21,213 bases of DNA from a virus (IMGVR_UViG_3300005613_000477:1-21213); one strand, 5' to 3'. Positions 1-7,291 are shown, counted from the stretch's first letter. Made by a program: numbers and translations. The notes: a model not told the origin generated them from the sequence alone.

Positions 1-339
1 TTATTTAATCTTCACGAAACTACATCAAATTATCCACCATATAATTTTATCAAAGTAAGTAATGTTGAGTCAAGATTAGAACTTGCCCTTGCTGGATTTA
101 GAAACAAAGAAGTTAATGTCTACACTCAAGATGGTAAACTTTTTGTCGAAGGTCAAAAAGAAGATAAAGAAACGGAAACTAACTACTTGCACAAAGGTTT
201 GGCTCAACGCTCATTTACACGTTCTTGGACACTCTCTGAAGATACGGAAGTTAGATCAGTTGATTTTGAGGATGGGCTTTTGAGAATTGTTCTTGGAAAA
301 GTTGTCCCCGAAAAACATAAGAGAAAAGATTATCTCTAA
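1..339 (+). CDS. hsp20: Hsp20 family small heat-shock protein, 3' part
   Basis: Frame 1 is open from the first base to TAA at 337-339 (112 residues), so the 5' end lies outside the window. The protein reads as an alpha-crystallin domain: YPPYNFIKV near the start, then LALAGF, DGKLFVEGQ, the beta-strand segment GLAQRSFTRSWTL, and near the end the family signature DGLLRIVL. The tail KHKRKDYL is short and basic, with no obvious I-x-I motif. Small heat-shock proteins bind unfolding proteins without ATP, and T4-like cyanophages commonly carry one. Probably only the N-terminal few dozen residues are missing. A strong terminator follows within 35 bases, so this is the last gene of its transcript. 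Confidence 0.9.
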   Translation, partial: LFNLHETTSNYPPYNFIKVSNVESRLELALAGFRNKEVNVYTQDGKLFVEGQKEDKETETNYLHKGLAQRSFTRSWTLSEDTEVRSVDFEDGLLRIVLGKVVPEKHKRKDYL

Positions 340-372
340 ATATTTTGGGGTTATCCCAGATATCGTCGCCAC

Positions 373-412
373 GGGAGATCAATGGCAAAATCCATTGACA
401 TCTCCCTTTTTT
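373..412 (+). terminator. Rho-independent terminator after hsp20
   Basis: GGGAGAT (373-379) pairs with ATCTCCC (400-406). CAATGG (380-385) pairs with CCATTG (392-397), leaving a two-base bulge at 398-399 and a six-base loop. Six T residues follow at 407-412. It separates hsp20 from the replication operon. Its 3' arm also carries the -35 box of the next promoter. Confidence 0.9.
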
Positions 413-423
413 ATTGTTATACT
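395..423 (+). promoter_or_regulatory. Sigma70-like (early type) promoter of the replication operon
   Basis: TTGACA (395-400), a 17-base spacer, then TATACT (418-423): a perfect -35 and a near-consensus -10. The predicted start is near 430, giving a leader of about 15 bases before the ATG at 445, with AGGAAA as the ribosome-binding site. The -35 lies wholly inside the 3' half of the preceding terminator stem. T4-like phages use host sigma70-type promoters early, so polymerase and recombinase genes here are probably early. Confidence 0.8.
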
Positions 424-444
424 GATTGAAGGAAATCTGGTAAA

Positions 445-780
445 ATGAGTACAAAAATTGCAATACTAAAAACTGGAGAAACTTTAGTTTCTGATATAAA
501 GGAATTAGTTTCTGAAGAAAAAGTATGTGGATATCTATTCACAAACCCATTTAAAGTTGACATCAGTAAGTCAATCTTACTAACAGAAGATTGTGATGTA
601 AGTGCATCTGCAGATCTTCAAGTGTCAATGACACCGTGGATATTGCTCTCAAATGATGAGCAAATTCCAGTTAGTTTAGACTGGGTAGTTACTGTTGTAG
701 AACCCATTAAAGAAATTTTAGAAATGTATGAGGAAAGAGTAAATGGAAAAAACAGTAAAGTGTCTTCTTCTCAAGGTTGA
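445..780 (+). CDS. Conserved small phage protein, first of a paralogous pair
   Basis: 111 residues, ATG start with AGGAAA upstream, directly behind the early promoter. It opens with KIAILKTGETLVSDI, then VCGYLFTNPF, then TPWILLS and DWVVTVVEP, ending in a charged, serine-rich tail. The beta-rich pattern of short hydrophobic strands would fit a small barrel such as an Sm-like fold, but that is only an impression. The next gene has the same order of landmarks (LINPY, KPW, ILTIVDP), so the two look like diverged duplicates. The last 38 bases overlap the next gene. I recognise this as a family often found just upstream of gp43 in T4-like cyanophages; its function is not known to me. Confidence 0.85.
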   Translation: MSTKIAILKTGETLVSDIKELVSEEKVCGYLFTNPFKVDISKSILLTEDCDVSASADLQVSMTPWILLSNDEQIPVSLDWVVTVVEPIKEILEMYEERVNGKNSKVSSSQG

Positions 781-997
781 TAACGTAATTATTACTGAGA
801 TTATTGAAGTTGGATCTGAACTTGGTGAGCCAGATTGTAAACTAATCAATCCTTATCAAATTGACTCTGATGAAAATTTGAAACCTTGGCCAGAGGTAAC
901 AAATCAAAGAGAAATGATGATACATTCGGATAGTATTCTTACAATTGTAGATCCGAAACCTGAAATTATTGAAAAATATCTTGAATTGACTTCCTAA
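743..997 (+). CDS. Conserved small phage protein, second of a paralogous pair
   Basis: 84 residues. The ATG at 743 follows a good ribosome-binding site (GAGGAAAG) and lies inside the end of the preceding gene (38-base overlap). Landmarks VKCLLLKVDNVIITEI, CKLINPYQI, KPWPE and ILTIVDPKPE match the order seen in the preceding 111-residue protein, indicating tandem duplication and divergence. The stop shares bases with the polymerase start (TAATG at 995-999), so translation is probably coupled to gp43. No function can be assigned; a role near the replication genes is inferred from position only. Confidence 0.8.
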   Translation: MEKTVKCLLLKVDNVIITEIIEVGSELGEPDCKLINPYQIDSDENLKPWPEVTNQREMMIHSDSILTIVDPKPEIIEKYLELTS

Positions 998-2466
998 TGA
1001 AATTTTATACAAATGTCCAGATGGTCGGAGACCACTTCTTGGTTAGAGGGTATGAAAATGGTAAGCATTTTATGACCCGTGAGAAGTTTTATCCGACTCT
1101 TTTTGTACCTTCAAATAAAGAAACAAAGTTTAAAACTCTTTCTGGTGATTATGTTGAACCAATTAAACCTGGAACTGTTCGGGAATGTAGAGATTTTGTT
1201 AAGAAGTATGATGGGGTAGAAAACTTTAAAATCTATGGAAATACATCTTACATTTATCAATATATTTCTGATATCTATAATGAAGATGAAATAAAATTTG
1301 ATATCAACAAAATCAAATTGACAACTTTGGATATTGAGGTTGCTTCGGAAAATGGATTTCCAGATCCAGAGTCTGCTTCTGAAGAAGTTCTTCTCATAAC
1401 AATTCAGGACTATGCAACCAAGCAAATACGAACATGGGGTTTGGGTTCATTTGATAACAAGCAAGATAATGTAATCTACAAACAATTTAGCAATGAAAGA
1501 GATTTGTTAAATGATTTCATTCATTGGTGGATGGTTGAAGAAAACATTCCTGAGGTAGTAACTGGTTGGAATATCGAGCTTTATGATATTCCGTATCTTG
1601 TGCGGAGAATTGATAGAGTTCTTGGTGAGAAATTGATGAAAAGAATATCTCCTTGGGGACTTGTAACTGAAAGTGAGATTTATGTATCTGGAAGAAAGCA
1701 AATTTCTTATGATGTTGGTGGAATTACTCAACTTGATTATCTGAATCTTTACAAAAAGTTTACTTATGTGAATAGAGAATCTTATCGTCTTGATCATATT
1801 GCAGATGTAGAATTGGGGCAGAAGAAACTTGATCACTCTGAGTTTGATACTTTTAAGGATTTTTATACTAATGGGTGGCAAAAGTTTGTAGAATATAACA
1901 TCATTGACGTAGAACTTGTTGACCGTCTTGAAGACAAGATGAAGTTGATTGATCTAGCTATTACAATGGCATATGATGCTAAGGCAAACTATGGGGACGT
2001 TTTTTCTCAGGTGAGAATGTGGGATACAATTATTTTCAATTATCTTAAGAAGAGGAAAATTGTAATTCCACCAAAAGAAAGATTGGATAAAGATTCAAAA
2101 TATGCTGGTGCTTATGTGAAAGAACCAATTCCGGGAAAATATGAATGGGTTGTAAGTTTTGACTTGAATAGTCTTTATCCACATTTGATTATGCAATATA
2201 ATATAAGTCCTGAAACTCTTTTAGATGAGAGGCATCCTAGTGTAACAGTTGAAAAGATACTTGATGAAAGTATTACTTTTGAAATGTATAAAGATTATGC
2301 TGTGTGTGCAAATGGGGCAATGTATAAAAAGGATGTGAGAGGATTTCTTCCAGAACTTATGGATAGAATATACAAAGACAGGAAAGTTTATAAGAAAAAA
2401 ATGCTTGCATCTAAGCAGGAATTAGTTGATATTGAAGAAGAAATGAAAAGGAGGGGTATTTTGTAA
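997..2466 (+). CDS. 43: DNA polymerase gp43, N-terminal piece (exonuclease and palm motif A)
   Basis: 489 residues of a family B replicative polymerase. The 3'-5' exonuclease motifs are intact: LDIEV with D112 and E114 (the same numbers as in T4 gp43), WNIELYDIPY (191-200), and Y300-N-I-I-D304. Palm motif A, SFDLNSLYPHLIMQY, follows at 387-401. The protein stops at residue 489 inside the fingers helices, after DRIYKDRKVYKKKML and an acidic stretch. Motifs B and C and the thumb are encoded by the next gene in another frame. The two pieces total 877 residues, against 898 for T4 gp43. All catalytic residues are kept between them, so a two-subunit active enzyme is likely. An artefactual single-base indel at the junction is the main alternative. 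Confidence 0.92.
   Translation: MKFYTNVQMVGDHFLVRGYENGKHFMTREKFYPTLFVPSNKETKFKTLSGDYVEPIKPGTVRECRDFVKKYDGVENFKIYGNTSYIYQYISDIYNEDEIKFDINKIKLTTLDIEVASENGFPDPESASEEVLLITIQDYATKQIRTWGLGSFDNKQDNVIYKQFSNERDLLNDFIHWWMVEENIPEVVTGWNIELYDIPYLVRRIDRVLGEKLMKRISPWGLVTESEIYVSGRKQISYDVGGITQLDYLNLYKKFTYVNRESYRLDHIADVELGQKKLDHSEFDTFKDFYTNGWQKFVEYNIIDVELVDRLEDKMKLIDLAITMAYDAKANYGDVFSQVRMWDTIIFNYLKKRKIVIPPKERLDKDSKYAGAYVKEPIPGKYEWVVSFDLNSLYPHLIMQYNISPETLLDERHPSVTVEKILDESITFEMYKDYAVCANGAMYKKDVRGFLPELMDRIYKDRKVYKKKMLASKQELVDIEEEMKRRGIL
2449..2456 (+). promoter_or_regulatory. Ribosome-binding site for the second polymerase piece
   Basis: AGGAGGGG lies at the very end of the first polymerase piece, 9-11 bases before the ATG at 2466. 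It is among the strongest Shine-Dalgarno matches in the window. It supports independent initiation of the C-terminal piece rather than dependence on a frameshift. Confidence 0.7.
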
Positions 2467-3632
2467 TGGGATATTTAATTGGAGGAAACAAAGAGGAGCA
2501 TCAAAAAGATATTAAAGCATCTGGTAAAAGTAAATATAGTAATCTCTCAGATAAAGAATTGGTTAAGATAAGGGAAATTAAAGAAAAGGAAATATCCAGA
2601 TATAATAACATCCAAATGGCGCGGAAGATTCAACTTAATTCTGCTTATGGCGCAATTGGAAATAATTATTTCAGATATTATAAACTTGCAAATGCAGAGG
2701 CAATTACACTATCGGGACAAGTCTCAATCCGATGGATTGAGAATAAGATGAATCAGTTTCTAAATAAGATTTTAAAAACAGTAGATGTTGATTATGTTAT
2801 CGCATCTGACACCGATTCAATTTATCTTAATCTTGGACCTCTTGTTGACCAATATTTTATTGATAAGTCTGATGATACGGGTAAGATTGTTTCGCTCTTG
2901 GATAAGATATGCCAAGAACAATTTGAACCGTATATCGAAACCTGCTATCAGGAACTTGCGTCGTATGTCAATGCATATGAGCAAAAAATGCAAATGAAGC
3001 GTGAAAATATTGCAGAACGTGGTATATGGACTGCTAAGAAAAGATACATTCTGAATGTGTGGGATAGTGAAGGTGTTCGTTATGAAGAACCTAAACTTAA
3101 AATTATGGGAATTGAAGCAGTTAAATCTTCAACACCAGCACCTTGTCGTAAAATGATTAAGGATGGTCTAAAATTGATGATGAGGGGTAATGAAGATGAT
3201 GTAATTGATTTCATTGATAAGTGTAGGGGAGAGTTTAAAAATCTATCACCAGAAGAAATTGCATTTCCAAGAACTGCTTCTGATGTGAAGAAATATAAAT
3301 CACACTCCTCAATTTATATTAAAGGAACACCGATTCATGTAAGAGGAGCACTTCTTTTTAATTACTATATTAAAGAGAATAATCTGACAAATAAGTATTC
3401 ATTGATTAATAATGGTGAAAAGATAAAATTTCTATACTTGAAAAAACCAAATATTATTCATGAAAATATAATTTCGTTCATTTCAGACTTTCCTAGAGAA
3501 CTTGGTCTTGACAAATATATTGATTATGACTTACAATTTGAAAAGAGTTTTGTTGAGCCACTAAAATCGATTCTCGATGCAATTGGTTGGTCTGTAGAAA
3601 AAACTAATACCCTAGAGGACTTTTTTGTATAA
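2466..3632 (+). CDS. 43: DNA polymerase gp43, C-terminal piece (palm motifs B and C, thumb)
   Basis: 388 residues. The first ~45, before NNIQMARK, belong to the fingers tip; they are lysine-rich and low in conservation signal. Then come motif B (K54-I-Q-L-N-S-A-Y-G), motif C (ASDTDSIY, with D115 and D117), and the KKRY-type DNA contact WTAKKRYILNVWD. The C-terminus NTLEDFFV corresponds in position to the sliding-clamp-binding tail of T4 gp43 (SLFDMFDF). The start overlaps the previous stop as TAATG and has a strong ribosome-binding site. Alone this piece lacks motif A and the exonuclease, so it must associate with the preceding product. Split gp43 genes are reported from some T4-like phages. 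Confidence 0.92.
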   Translation: MGYLIGGNKEEHQKDIKASGKSKYSNLSDKELVKIREIKEKEISRYNNIQMARKIQLNSAYGAIGNNYFRYYKLANAEAITLSGQVSIRWIENKMNQFLNKILKTVDVDYVIASDTDSIYLNLGPLVDQYFIDKSDDTGKIVSLLDKICQEQFEPYIETCYQELASYVNAYEQKMQMKRENIAERGIWTAKKRYILNVWDSEGVRYEEPKLKIMGIEAVKSSTPAPCRKMIKDGLKLMMRGNEDDVIDFIDKCRGEFKNLSPEEIAFPRTASDVKKYKSHSSIYIKGTPIHVRGALLFNYYIKENNLTNKYSLINNGEKIKFLYLKKPNIIHENIISFISDFPRELGLDKYIDYDLQFEKSFVEPLKSILDAIGWSVEKTNTLEDFFV

Positions 3633-4639
3633 TGGACTTTTTAAAAGATATCGTAAAAGAAATTGGTGATGATTACACCAAACTTGCCGCTGATATTGAT
3701 GAAACTGAAACCTATGTGGACACAGGTTCGTATATTTTTAATGCATTGGTTTCAGGTAGTATATACGGTGGTGTATCTGGGAATAAGATCACTGCCATTG
3801 CTGGTGAGTCTTCTACTGGAAAAACTTTCTTCTCTCTTGCTGTTGTCAAAAACTTTCTTGATAATAATCCTGATGGATATTGTCTTTATTTCGATACTGA
3901 AGCTGCTATCACTAAATCTCTTTTAGAAAGTCGCGCAATTGATATAACTAGAACTGTCGTTGTAAATGTTGTTACCGTTGAAGACTTTAGGAATAAAGCT
4001 CTTAAAGCAGTTGATATTTATTTAAAGAAACCTGTAGATGAGCGTAAACCATGTATGTTTGTGCTAGATTCTTTGGGAATGCTCTCCACGAATAAGGAAA
4101 TTACTGATGTTTTAAATGATAAACAGGTTAGGGATATGACAAAATCTCAACTTGTTAAGGGTACATTTAGAATGTTAACTTTGAAACTAGGTCAAGCAAA
4201 CATCCCAATGCTAGTCACAAATCATGTCTATGATGTCATCGGTTCTTACGTTCCTACTAAAGAGATGGGAGGTGGTAGTGGTCTTAAGTATGCCGCTTCT
4301 ACTATTATTCATCTCAGTAAAAAGAAAGAGAAGGATGGAACAGAAGTTATTGGAAACATTATCAAAGCTAAGACTGCTAAGTCGCGTTTGAGCAAAGAAA
4401 ACAAAGATGTTGAGATTCGTTTATATTATGATGAAAGAGGATTGGATCGTTACTATGGACTTTTGGAGTTGGGTGAACTTGCAGGAATGTGGAAAAATAC
4501 TGCTGGAAGATATGAAATTAATGGCAAAAAAATCTATGGAAAGGAGATTCTAAAAAATCCAGAACAATATTTCACTGAAGAAGTAATGCAGCAACTTGAT
4601 GCTGCCGCGAAACAACATTTCTCTTATGGAAAGAATTGA
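3632..4639 (+). CDS. uvsX: UvsX, RecA-like recombinase
   Basis: 335 residues, somewhat shorter than T4 UvsX (about 390). The Walker A motif AGESSTGKTFF is at 57-67, and a Walker B-like strand MFVLDSLGML follows near residue 146. PMLVTNHVYDVIGSY and KEMGGGSGLKYAAS match the region around the DNA-binding loops of RecA-type enzymes. UvsX forms the presynaptic filament on single-stranded DNA and drives recombination-dependent replication. The start is coupled to the polymerase stop as TAATG (3630-3634), and the 3' end overlaps gp41 by 14 bases. Next to polymerase and helicase it completes a compact replication and recombination block. Confidence 0.95.
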   Translation: MDFLKDIVKEIGDDYTKLAADIDETETYVDTGSYIFNALVSGSIYGGVSGNKITAIAGESSTGKTFFSLAVVKNFLDNNPDGYCLYFDTEAAITKSLLESRAIDITRTVVVNVVTVEDFRNKALKAVDIYLKKPVDERKPCMFVLDSLGMLSTNKEITDVLNDKQVRDMTKSQLVKGTFRMLTLKLGQANIPMLVTNHVYDVIGSYVPTKEMGGGSGLKYAASTIIHLSKKKEKDGTEVIGNIIKAKTAKSRLSKENKDVEIRLYYDERGLDRYYGLLELGELAGMWKNTAGRYEINGKKIYGKEILKNPEQYFTEEVMQQLDAAAKQHFSYGKN

Positions 4640-6002
4640 GACTACAATTCTCAGAAACTTAATATTTAATGAAGATTATTCTAGAAAAGTTATTCCTTTT
4701 ATACAACCAGATTATTTTGAGCAAAGATCTGAAAAAGTTATTTTTGAAGAGATTACAAAGTTTATTGTAAAGTATGGATCTGCGATTACCGTTGAAGCAC
4801 TTAAAATCGAAGTTGAAAATCGAAATGATCTTACCGAAGATGAAATAAAAGGTATTAGGAATATTTGCAGATCTTTAGATGATTCTCCTATAGATAAGCA
4901 ATGGTTGACTGATAGTACTGAAAAATGGTGCAGAGATCGTGCCATTTATTTGGCACTGATGGAATCGATTCATATTGCAGATGGAAATGATAATAAAAAG
5001 AATCGTGATGCGATTCCAAGTATTCTTTCTGATGCATTAGCAGTATCATTCGATAATAATATTGGACATGATTATCTTCAGAATTATGAAGAAAGATATG
5101 ATTTTTATCATAAAAAGGAGGAAAGAATTGCATTCGATATCGATTATTTCAACAAAATTACAAAGGGGGGTCTACCTTCTAAAACTCTTAATATCGCGCT
5201 TGCTGGTACTGGTGTCGGCAAATCTTTATTCATGTGCCATGTGGCTAGCTCCGTGCTGCTCCAAGGACGGAACGTTCTCTATATTACAATGGAAATGGCA
5301 GAGGAGAAAATTGCTGAAAGAATTGATGCAAACTTACTGAATGTGCCAATTCAACAGTTGACAGATTTACCAAAGGCAATGTTTGAAAATAAGGTCACTG
5401 GTATTGCAAAGAAAACTCAAGGAACTCTTATAATTAAAGAGTATCCTACTGCATCAGCACATAGTGGACACTTTAAGGCACTTCTTAACGAACTTGCACT
5501 TAAGAAATCATTTAGACCTGATATTATTTTCATTGATTACCTTAATATATGTGCTTCCAGTCGGTACAAAGGTAATCTTTCAGTCAATTCATATTCCTAT
5601 ATTAAAGCGATTGCAGAAGAGTTACGCGGACTTGCCGTTGAGTTCAACCTACCTATTGTTTCTGCTACCCAAACCACTCGTTCAGGTTACGGCAATTCTG
5701 ATGTTGAACTTACTGATACTTCTGAGTCCTTTGGTCTCCCTGCTACTGCTGATCTTATGTTTGCCCTTATTTCTACAGAAGAGCTTGAGGGGCTTGGACA
5801 GATTATGGTGAAACAATTGAAGAATAGATATAATGATCCAACGATATTTAAAAGATTTATTGTTGGTATTGATCGTGCAAAGATGAGATTGTACGATTGT
5901 GAGCAAACTGCTCAGGATAATATACTTGACTCTGGACAAGAAGAAGAGTATAATTATGAAGAAGACAAACCTAAAAAATCATTTGAGGGATTTAAGTTCT
6001 AA
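4626..6002 (+). CDS. 41: Replicative DNA helicase gp41 (DnaB family)
   Basis: 458 residues from ATG 4626. I prefer this start to the in-frame TTG at 4596 because MERIETTILRNLIFNEDY lines up with the beginning of T4 gp41. The N-terminal domain (about 1-140) is followed by the RecA-like motor: Walker A AGTGVGKS at 193-200, YITMEMAEE, and Walker B IIFIDYLNI, with SATQTTRSGYG near the end of the core. The C-terminus is acidic. gp41 is the hexameric 5'-3' helicase that works with the gp61 primase encoded at 14182-15153. Start and UvsX stop overlap by 14 bases. The Walker A site, where split inteins sit in some marine-virus gp41 genes, is uninterrupted here. Confidence 0.95.
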   Translation: MERIETTILRNLIFNEDYSRKVIPFIQPDYFEQRSEKVIFEEITKFIVKYGSAITVEALKIEVENRNDLTEDEIKGIRNICRSLDDSPIDKQWLTDSTEKWCRDRAIYLALMESIHIADGNDNKKNRDAIPSILSDALAVSFDNNIGHDYLQNYEERYDFYHKKEERIAFDIDYFNKITKGGLPSKTLNIALAGTGVGKSLFMCHVASSVLLQGRNVLYITMEMAEEKIAERIDANLLNVPIQQLTDLPKAMFENKVTGIAKKTQGTLIIKEYPTASAHSGHFKALLNELALKKSFRPDIIFIDYLNICASSRYKGNLSVNSYSYIKAIAEELRGLAVEFNLPIVSATQTTRSGYGNSDVELTDTSESFGLPATADLMFALISTEELEGLGQIMVKQLKNRYNDPTIFKRFIVGIDRAKMRLYDCEQTAQDNILDSGQEEEYNYEEDKPKKSFEGFKF

Positions 6003-6412
6003 TGGATAAAAAGATTGATTTTAAAAAATATACTGAGTTTGTAGATGCTGTAACTTCCGATGCATCGACAGATTTTCTTTCCCTTTCTGGTCGTCTTGTA
6101 GAATTGGATGAGAAAGGTGCTAATATCGAAAGACTTCTTACTGCTGGTGTTGGTATTAATGCCGAAGGCGGTGAGTTTCTTGAAATTATTAAAAAGATGA
6201 TTTTTCAAAACAAACCCTGGAATGAAGATAACAAGGAGCATCTTATTATCGAACTTGGAGATTTGATGTGGTATGTGACTCAAGCTTGTATTGCTCTTGA
6301 TGTTTCTATTGATGAAGTAATCACACGAAATGTTAGGAAACTGGAAAAGCGTTATCCAGGTGGTAATTTCGATCCTTACTATTCGGAAAATCGTGCTGCT
6401 GACGATCGATGA
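6002..6412 (+). CDS. mazG: MazG-like nucleotide pyrophosphohydrolase
   Basis: 136 residues. The MazG metal-binding pattern is visible as EGGEFLE (55-61) and IELGDLMWYV (83-92; E84 and D87), with a helical segment between. These enzymes hydrolyse nucleoside triphosphates or related nucleotides to monophosphate and pyrophosphate. Phage MazG has been proposed to recycle host nucleotides or affect alarmones, though substrates of cyanophage enzymes differ from the bacterial model. Start is coupled to gp41 as TAATG, and the stop overlaps the next small ORF as ATGA. A MazG gene near gp41 is typical of T4-like cyanophages. Confidence 0.9.
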   Translation: MDKKIDFKKYTEFVDAVTSDASTDFLSLSGRLVELDEKGANIERLLTAGVGINAEGGEFLEIIKKMIFQNKPWNEDNKEHLIIELGDLMWYVTQACIALDVSIDEVITRNVRKLEKRYPGGNFDPYYSENRAADDR

Positions 6413-6504
6413 CTAAAGATAAAAAAGTAACTCTGAAAATGGATGCCCGTTGTGCTGCCGCAGGAGGAAGTATGGAAGACTTCATCCAGAATTATTTGAC
6501 CTGA
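6409..6504 (+). CDS. 31-residue ORF, last in the replication operon
   Basis: ATG at 6409 overlaps the mazG stop as ATGA. The product begins MTKDKKVTLKMDARCAAAGG and ends MEDFIQNYLT. No family is recognised. The ATGA coupling and lack of intergenic space favour real translation, but at this length chance is possible. Its last codons overlap the -35 box of the tRNA-Ala promoter. Confidence 0.5.
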   Translation: MTKDKKVTLKMDARCAAAGGSMEDFIQNYLT

Positions 6505-6524
6505 TGCCCATTAGGTGATATAAT
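6496..6524 (+). promoter_or_regulatory. Sigma70-like promoter with extended -10 for tRNA-Ala
   Basis: TTGACC (6496-6501), 17-base spacer, TATAAT (6519-6524), with TG at -1/-2 of an extended -10 (TGATATAAT). The expected start near 6531 leaves a leader of only about three bases before the tRNA. The same design precedes tRNA-Leu. Confidence 0.8.
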
Positions 6525-6533
6525 TCTTTTATT

Positions 6534-6606
6534 GGGGGCATAGCTCAATTGGAAGAGCACTTGATTTGCATTCAAGAGGTTTCGAGTTCGAGGCTCGATG
6601 CTTCCA
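6534..6606 (+). tRNA. tRNA-Ala (anticodon UGC)
   Basis: 73 bases forming a full cloverleaf. The acceptor stem GGGGGCA pairs with TGCTTCC through two G-U pairs, including G3:U70, the classic alanine identity element. The anticodon arm is CTTGA-TTTGCAT-TCAAG with anticodon TGC, and the T-arm carries TTCGAG. Discriminator is A; CCA is not encoded. It reads GCN codons and may supplement the host pool. Confidence 0.93.
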
Positions 6607-6628
6607 TTGGTGGAGAGTAAGAGAATAT

Positions 6629-6636
6629 TATAAATA
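6629..6636 (+). promoter_or_regulatory. T4-type late promoter before the HNH endonuclease
   Basis: TATAAATA, 21 bases before the ATG at 6658. This octamer is the T4 late promoter -10 element recognised by gp55-type sigma, and T4-like cyanophages use the same motif. A direct repeat TGGAGAG (6611-6617 and 6647-6653) flanks it; the second copy is the ribosome-binding site. Confidence 0.7.
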
Positions 6637-6657
6637 ACTATAGTTGTGGAGAGCACT

Positions 6658-7194
6658 ATGGTTAGTTGTGTTTGTAAAAATTGTGGACTGCGATTTGAAA
6701 AAATTAAAAGTGAATATAATAGAAAAATTAAATTGGGAACTCCATTTTTTTGTAGTTTAAAATGTTCTAGTAGTTTTGATACTTCACATTTAGATATCTG
6801 GAGAAAAAGTGAAGAAAATCGAAACTTTATAAAACAATTTAGTGGAAGTGACAGAGATGAGTATTCTCCTTTTAGGGAAACACTAAAAAAAGTTAAAAGT
6901 AGAAGTAAATCTAAAAATAGAGAGTGTAATATTGATTTAAAATATTTGAAAGAAGTATGGGAAATGCAAGAAGGTAAATGTCCATATTTAAAAAGAAAAC
7001 TAGTTCTTCCTTTGACTGACCAATCTCATGATAAATCAAATCCAAATTTAATTGCTAGTTTAGATAGAATTGATAGTTCAAAAGGATATGTGAAGGGAAA
7101 TATACAATTTATTAGCACAACTTTAAATTTTGCCAAAAACAAATATGATGAAAAGGTTTTATTAAATTTGATTGAAATGTGTTCTACCTTATGA
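6658..7194 (+). CDS. Free-standing HNH homing endonuclease with zinc finger
   Basis: 178 residues from ATG 6658, which has GGAGAG four bases upstream and is preferred to the in-frame GTG at 6646. The N-terminus has a cysteine cluster (CVCKNCG, C6 and C9; FFCSLKC, C32 and C36), likely a zinc ribbon. The C-terminal half carries an HNH-type core: WEMQEGKCPY (101-110), SLDRIDSSKGYVKGNIQF (134-151) and NFAKNKY. Such enzymes cut a cognate site in genomes lacking the insert, and repair copies the gene in. It lies between two tRNA genes and has its own late promoter, as expected of an intergenic mobile gene. Its target is unknown; the flanking intergenic sequence is the natural guess. Confidence 0.85.
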   Translation: MVSCVCKNCGLRFEKIKSEYNRKIKLGTPFFCSLKCSSSFDTSHLDIWRKSEENRNFIKQFSGSDRDEYSPFRETLKKVKSRSKSKNRECNIDLKYLKEVWEMQEGKCPYLKRKLVLPLTDQSHDKSNPNLIASLDRIDSSKGYVKGNIQFISTTLNFAKNKYDEKVLLNLIEMCSTL

Positions 7195-7200
7195 TATAAT
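7172..7200 (+). promoter_or_regulatory. Sigma70-like promoter with extended -10 for tRNA-Leu
   Basis: TTGAAA (7172-7177), 17-base spacer, TATAAT (7195-7200) preceded by TG (TGATATAAT). It lies in the last codons of the HNH gene. The expected start near 7207 is about two bases before the tRNA. It probably also serves the gene at 7308. Confidence 0.8.
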
Positions 7201-7208
7201 AAGAATAA

Positions 7209-7291
7209 GCTCAAGTGGCGGAATTGGTAGACGCCCAGGTTTTAGGTACCTGTGTCCTTGTGACGTGGAGGTTCAAGTCCTCTCTTGAGCA
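7209..7291 (+). tRNA. tRNA-Leu (anticodon UAG)
   Basis: 83 bases with the long variable arm of a class II tRNA. Acceptor stem GCTCAAG pairs perfectly with CTTGAGC; discriminator is A and CCA is not encoded. The D-arm has GGTAGAC. The anticodon arm is CAGGT-TTTAGGT-ACCTG with anticodon TAG, reading CUN leucine codons. The T-arm is GAGGTTCAAGTCCTC. Confidence 0.95.

Noticed and set aside
3294-3301. TATAAATC inside the polymerase C-terminal gene, and TATAAATG (17407-17414) inside the endonuclease.
   Set aside because: They are internal to coding sequence, imperfect at the last position, and no gene starts at a suitable distance.
4596-4625. TTG start for gp41 ten codons upstream.
   Set aside because: ATG 4626 matches the N-terminus of T4 gp41, and the added residues have no family support.
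6646-6657. GTG start for the HNH gene.
   Set aside because: It would overlap the clear GGAGAG ribosome-binding site of ATG 6658.
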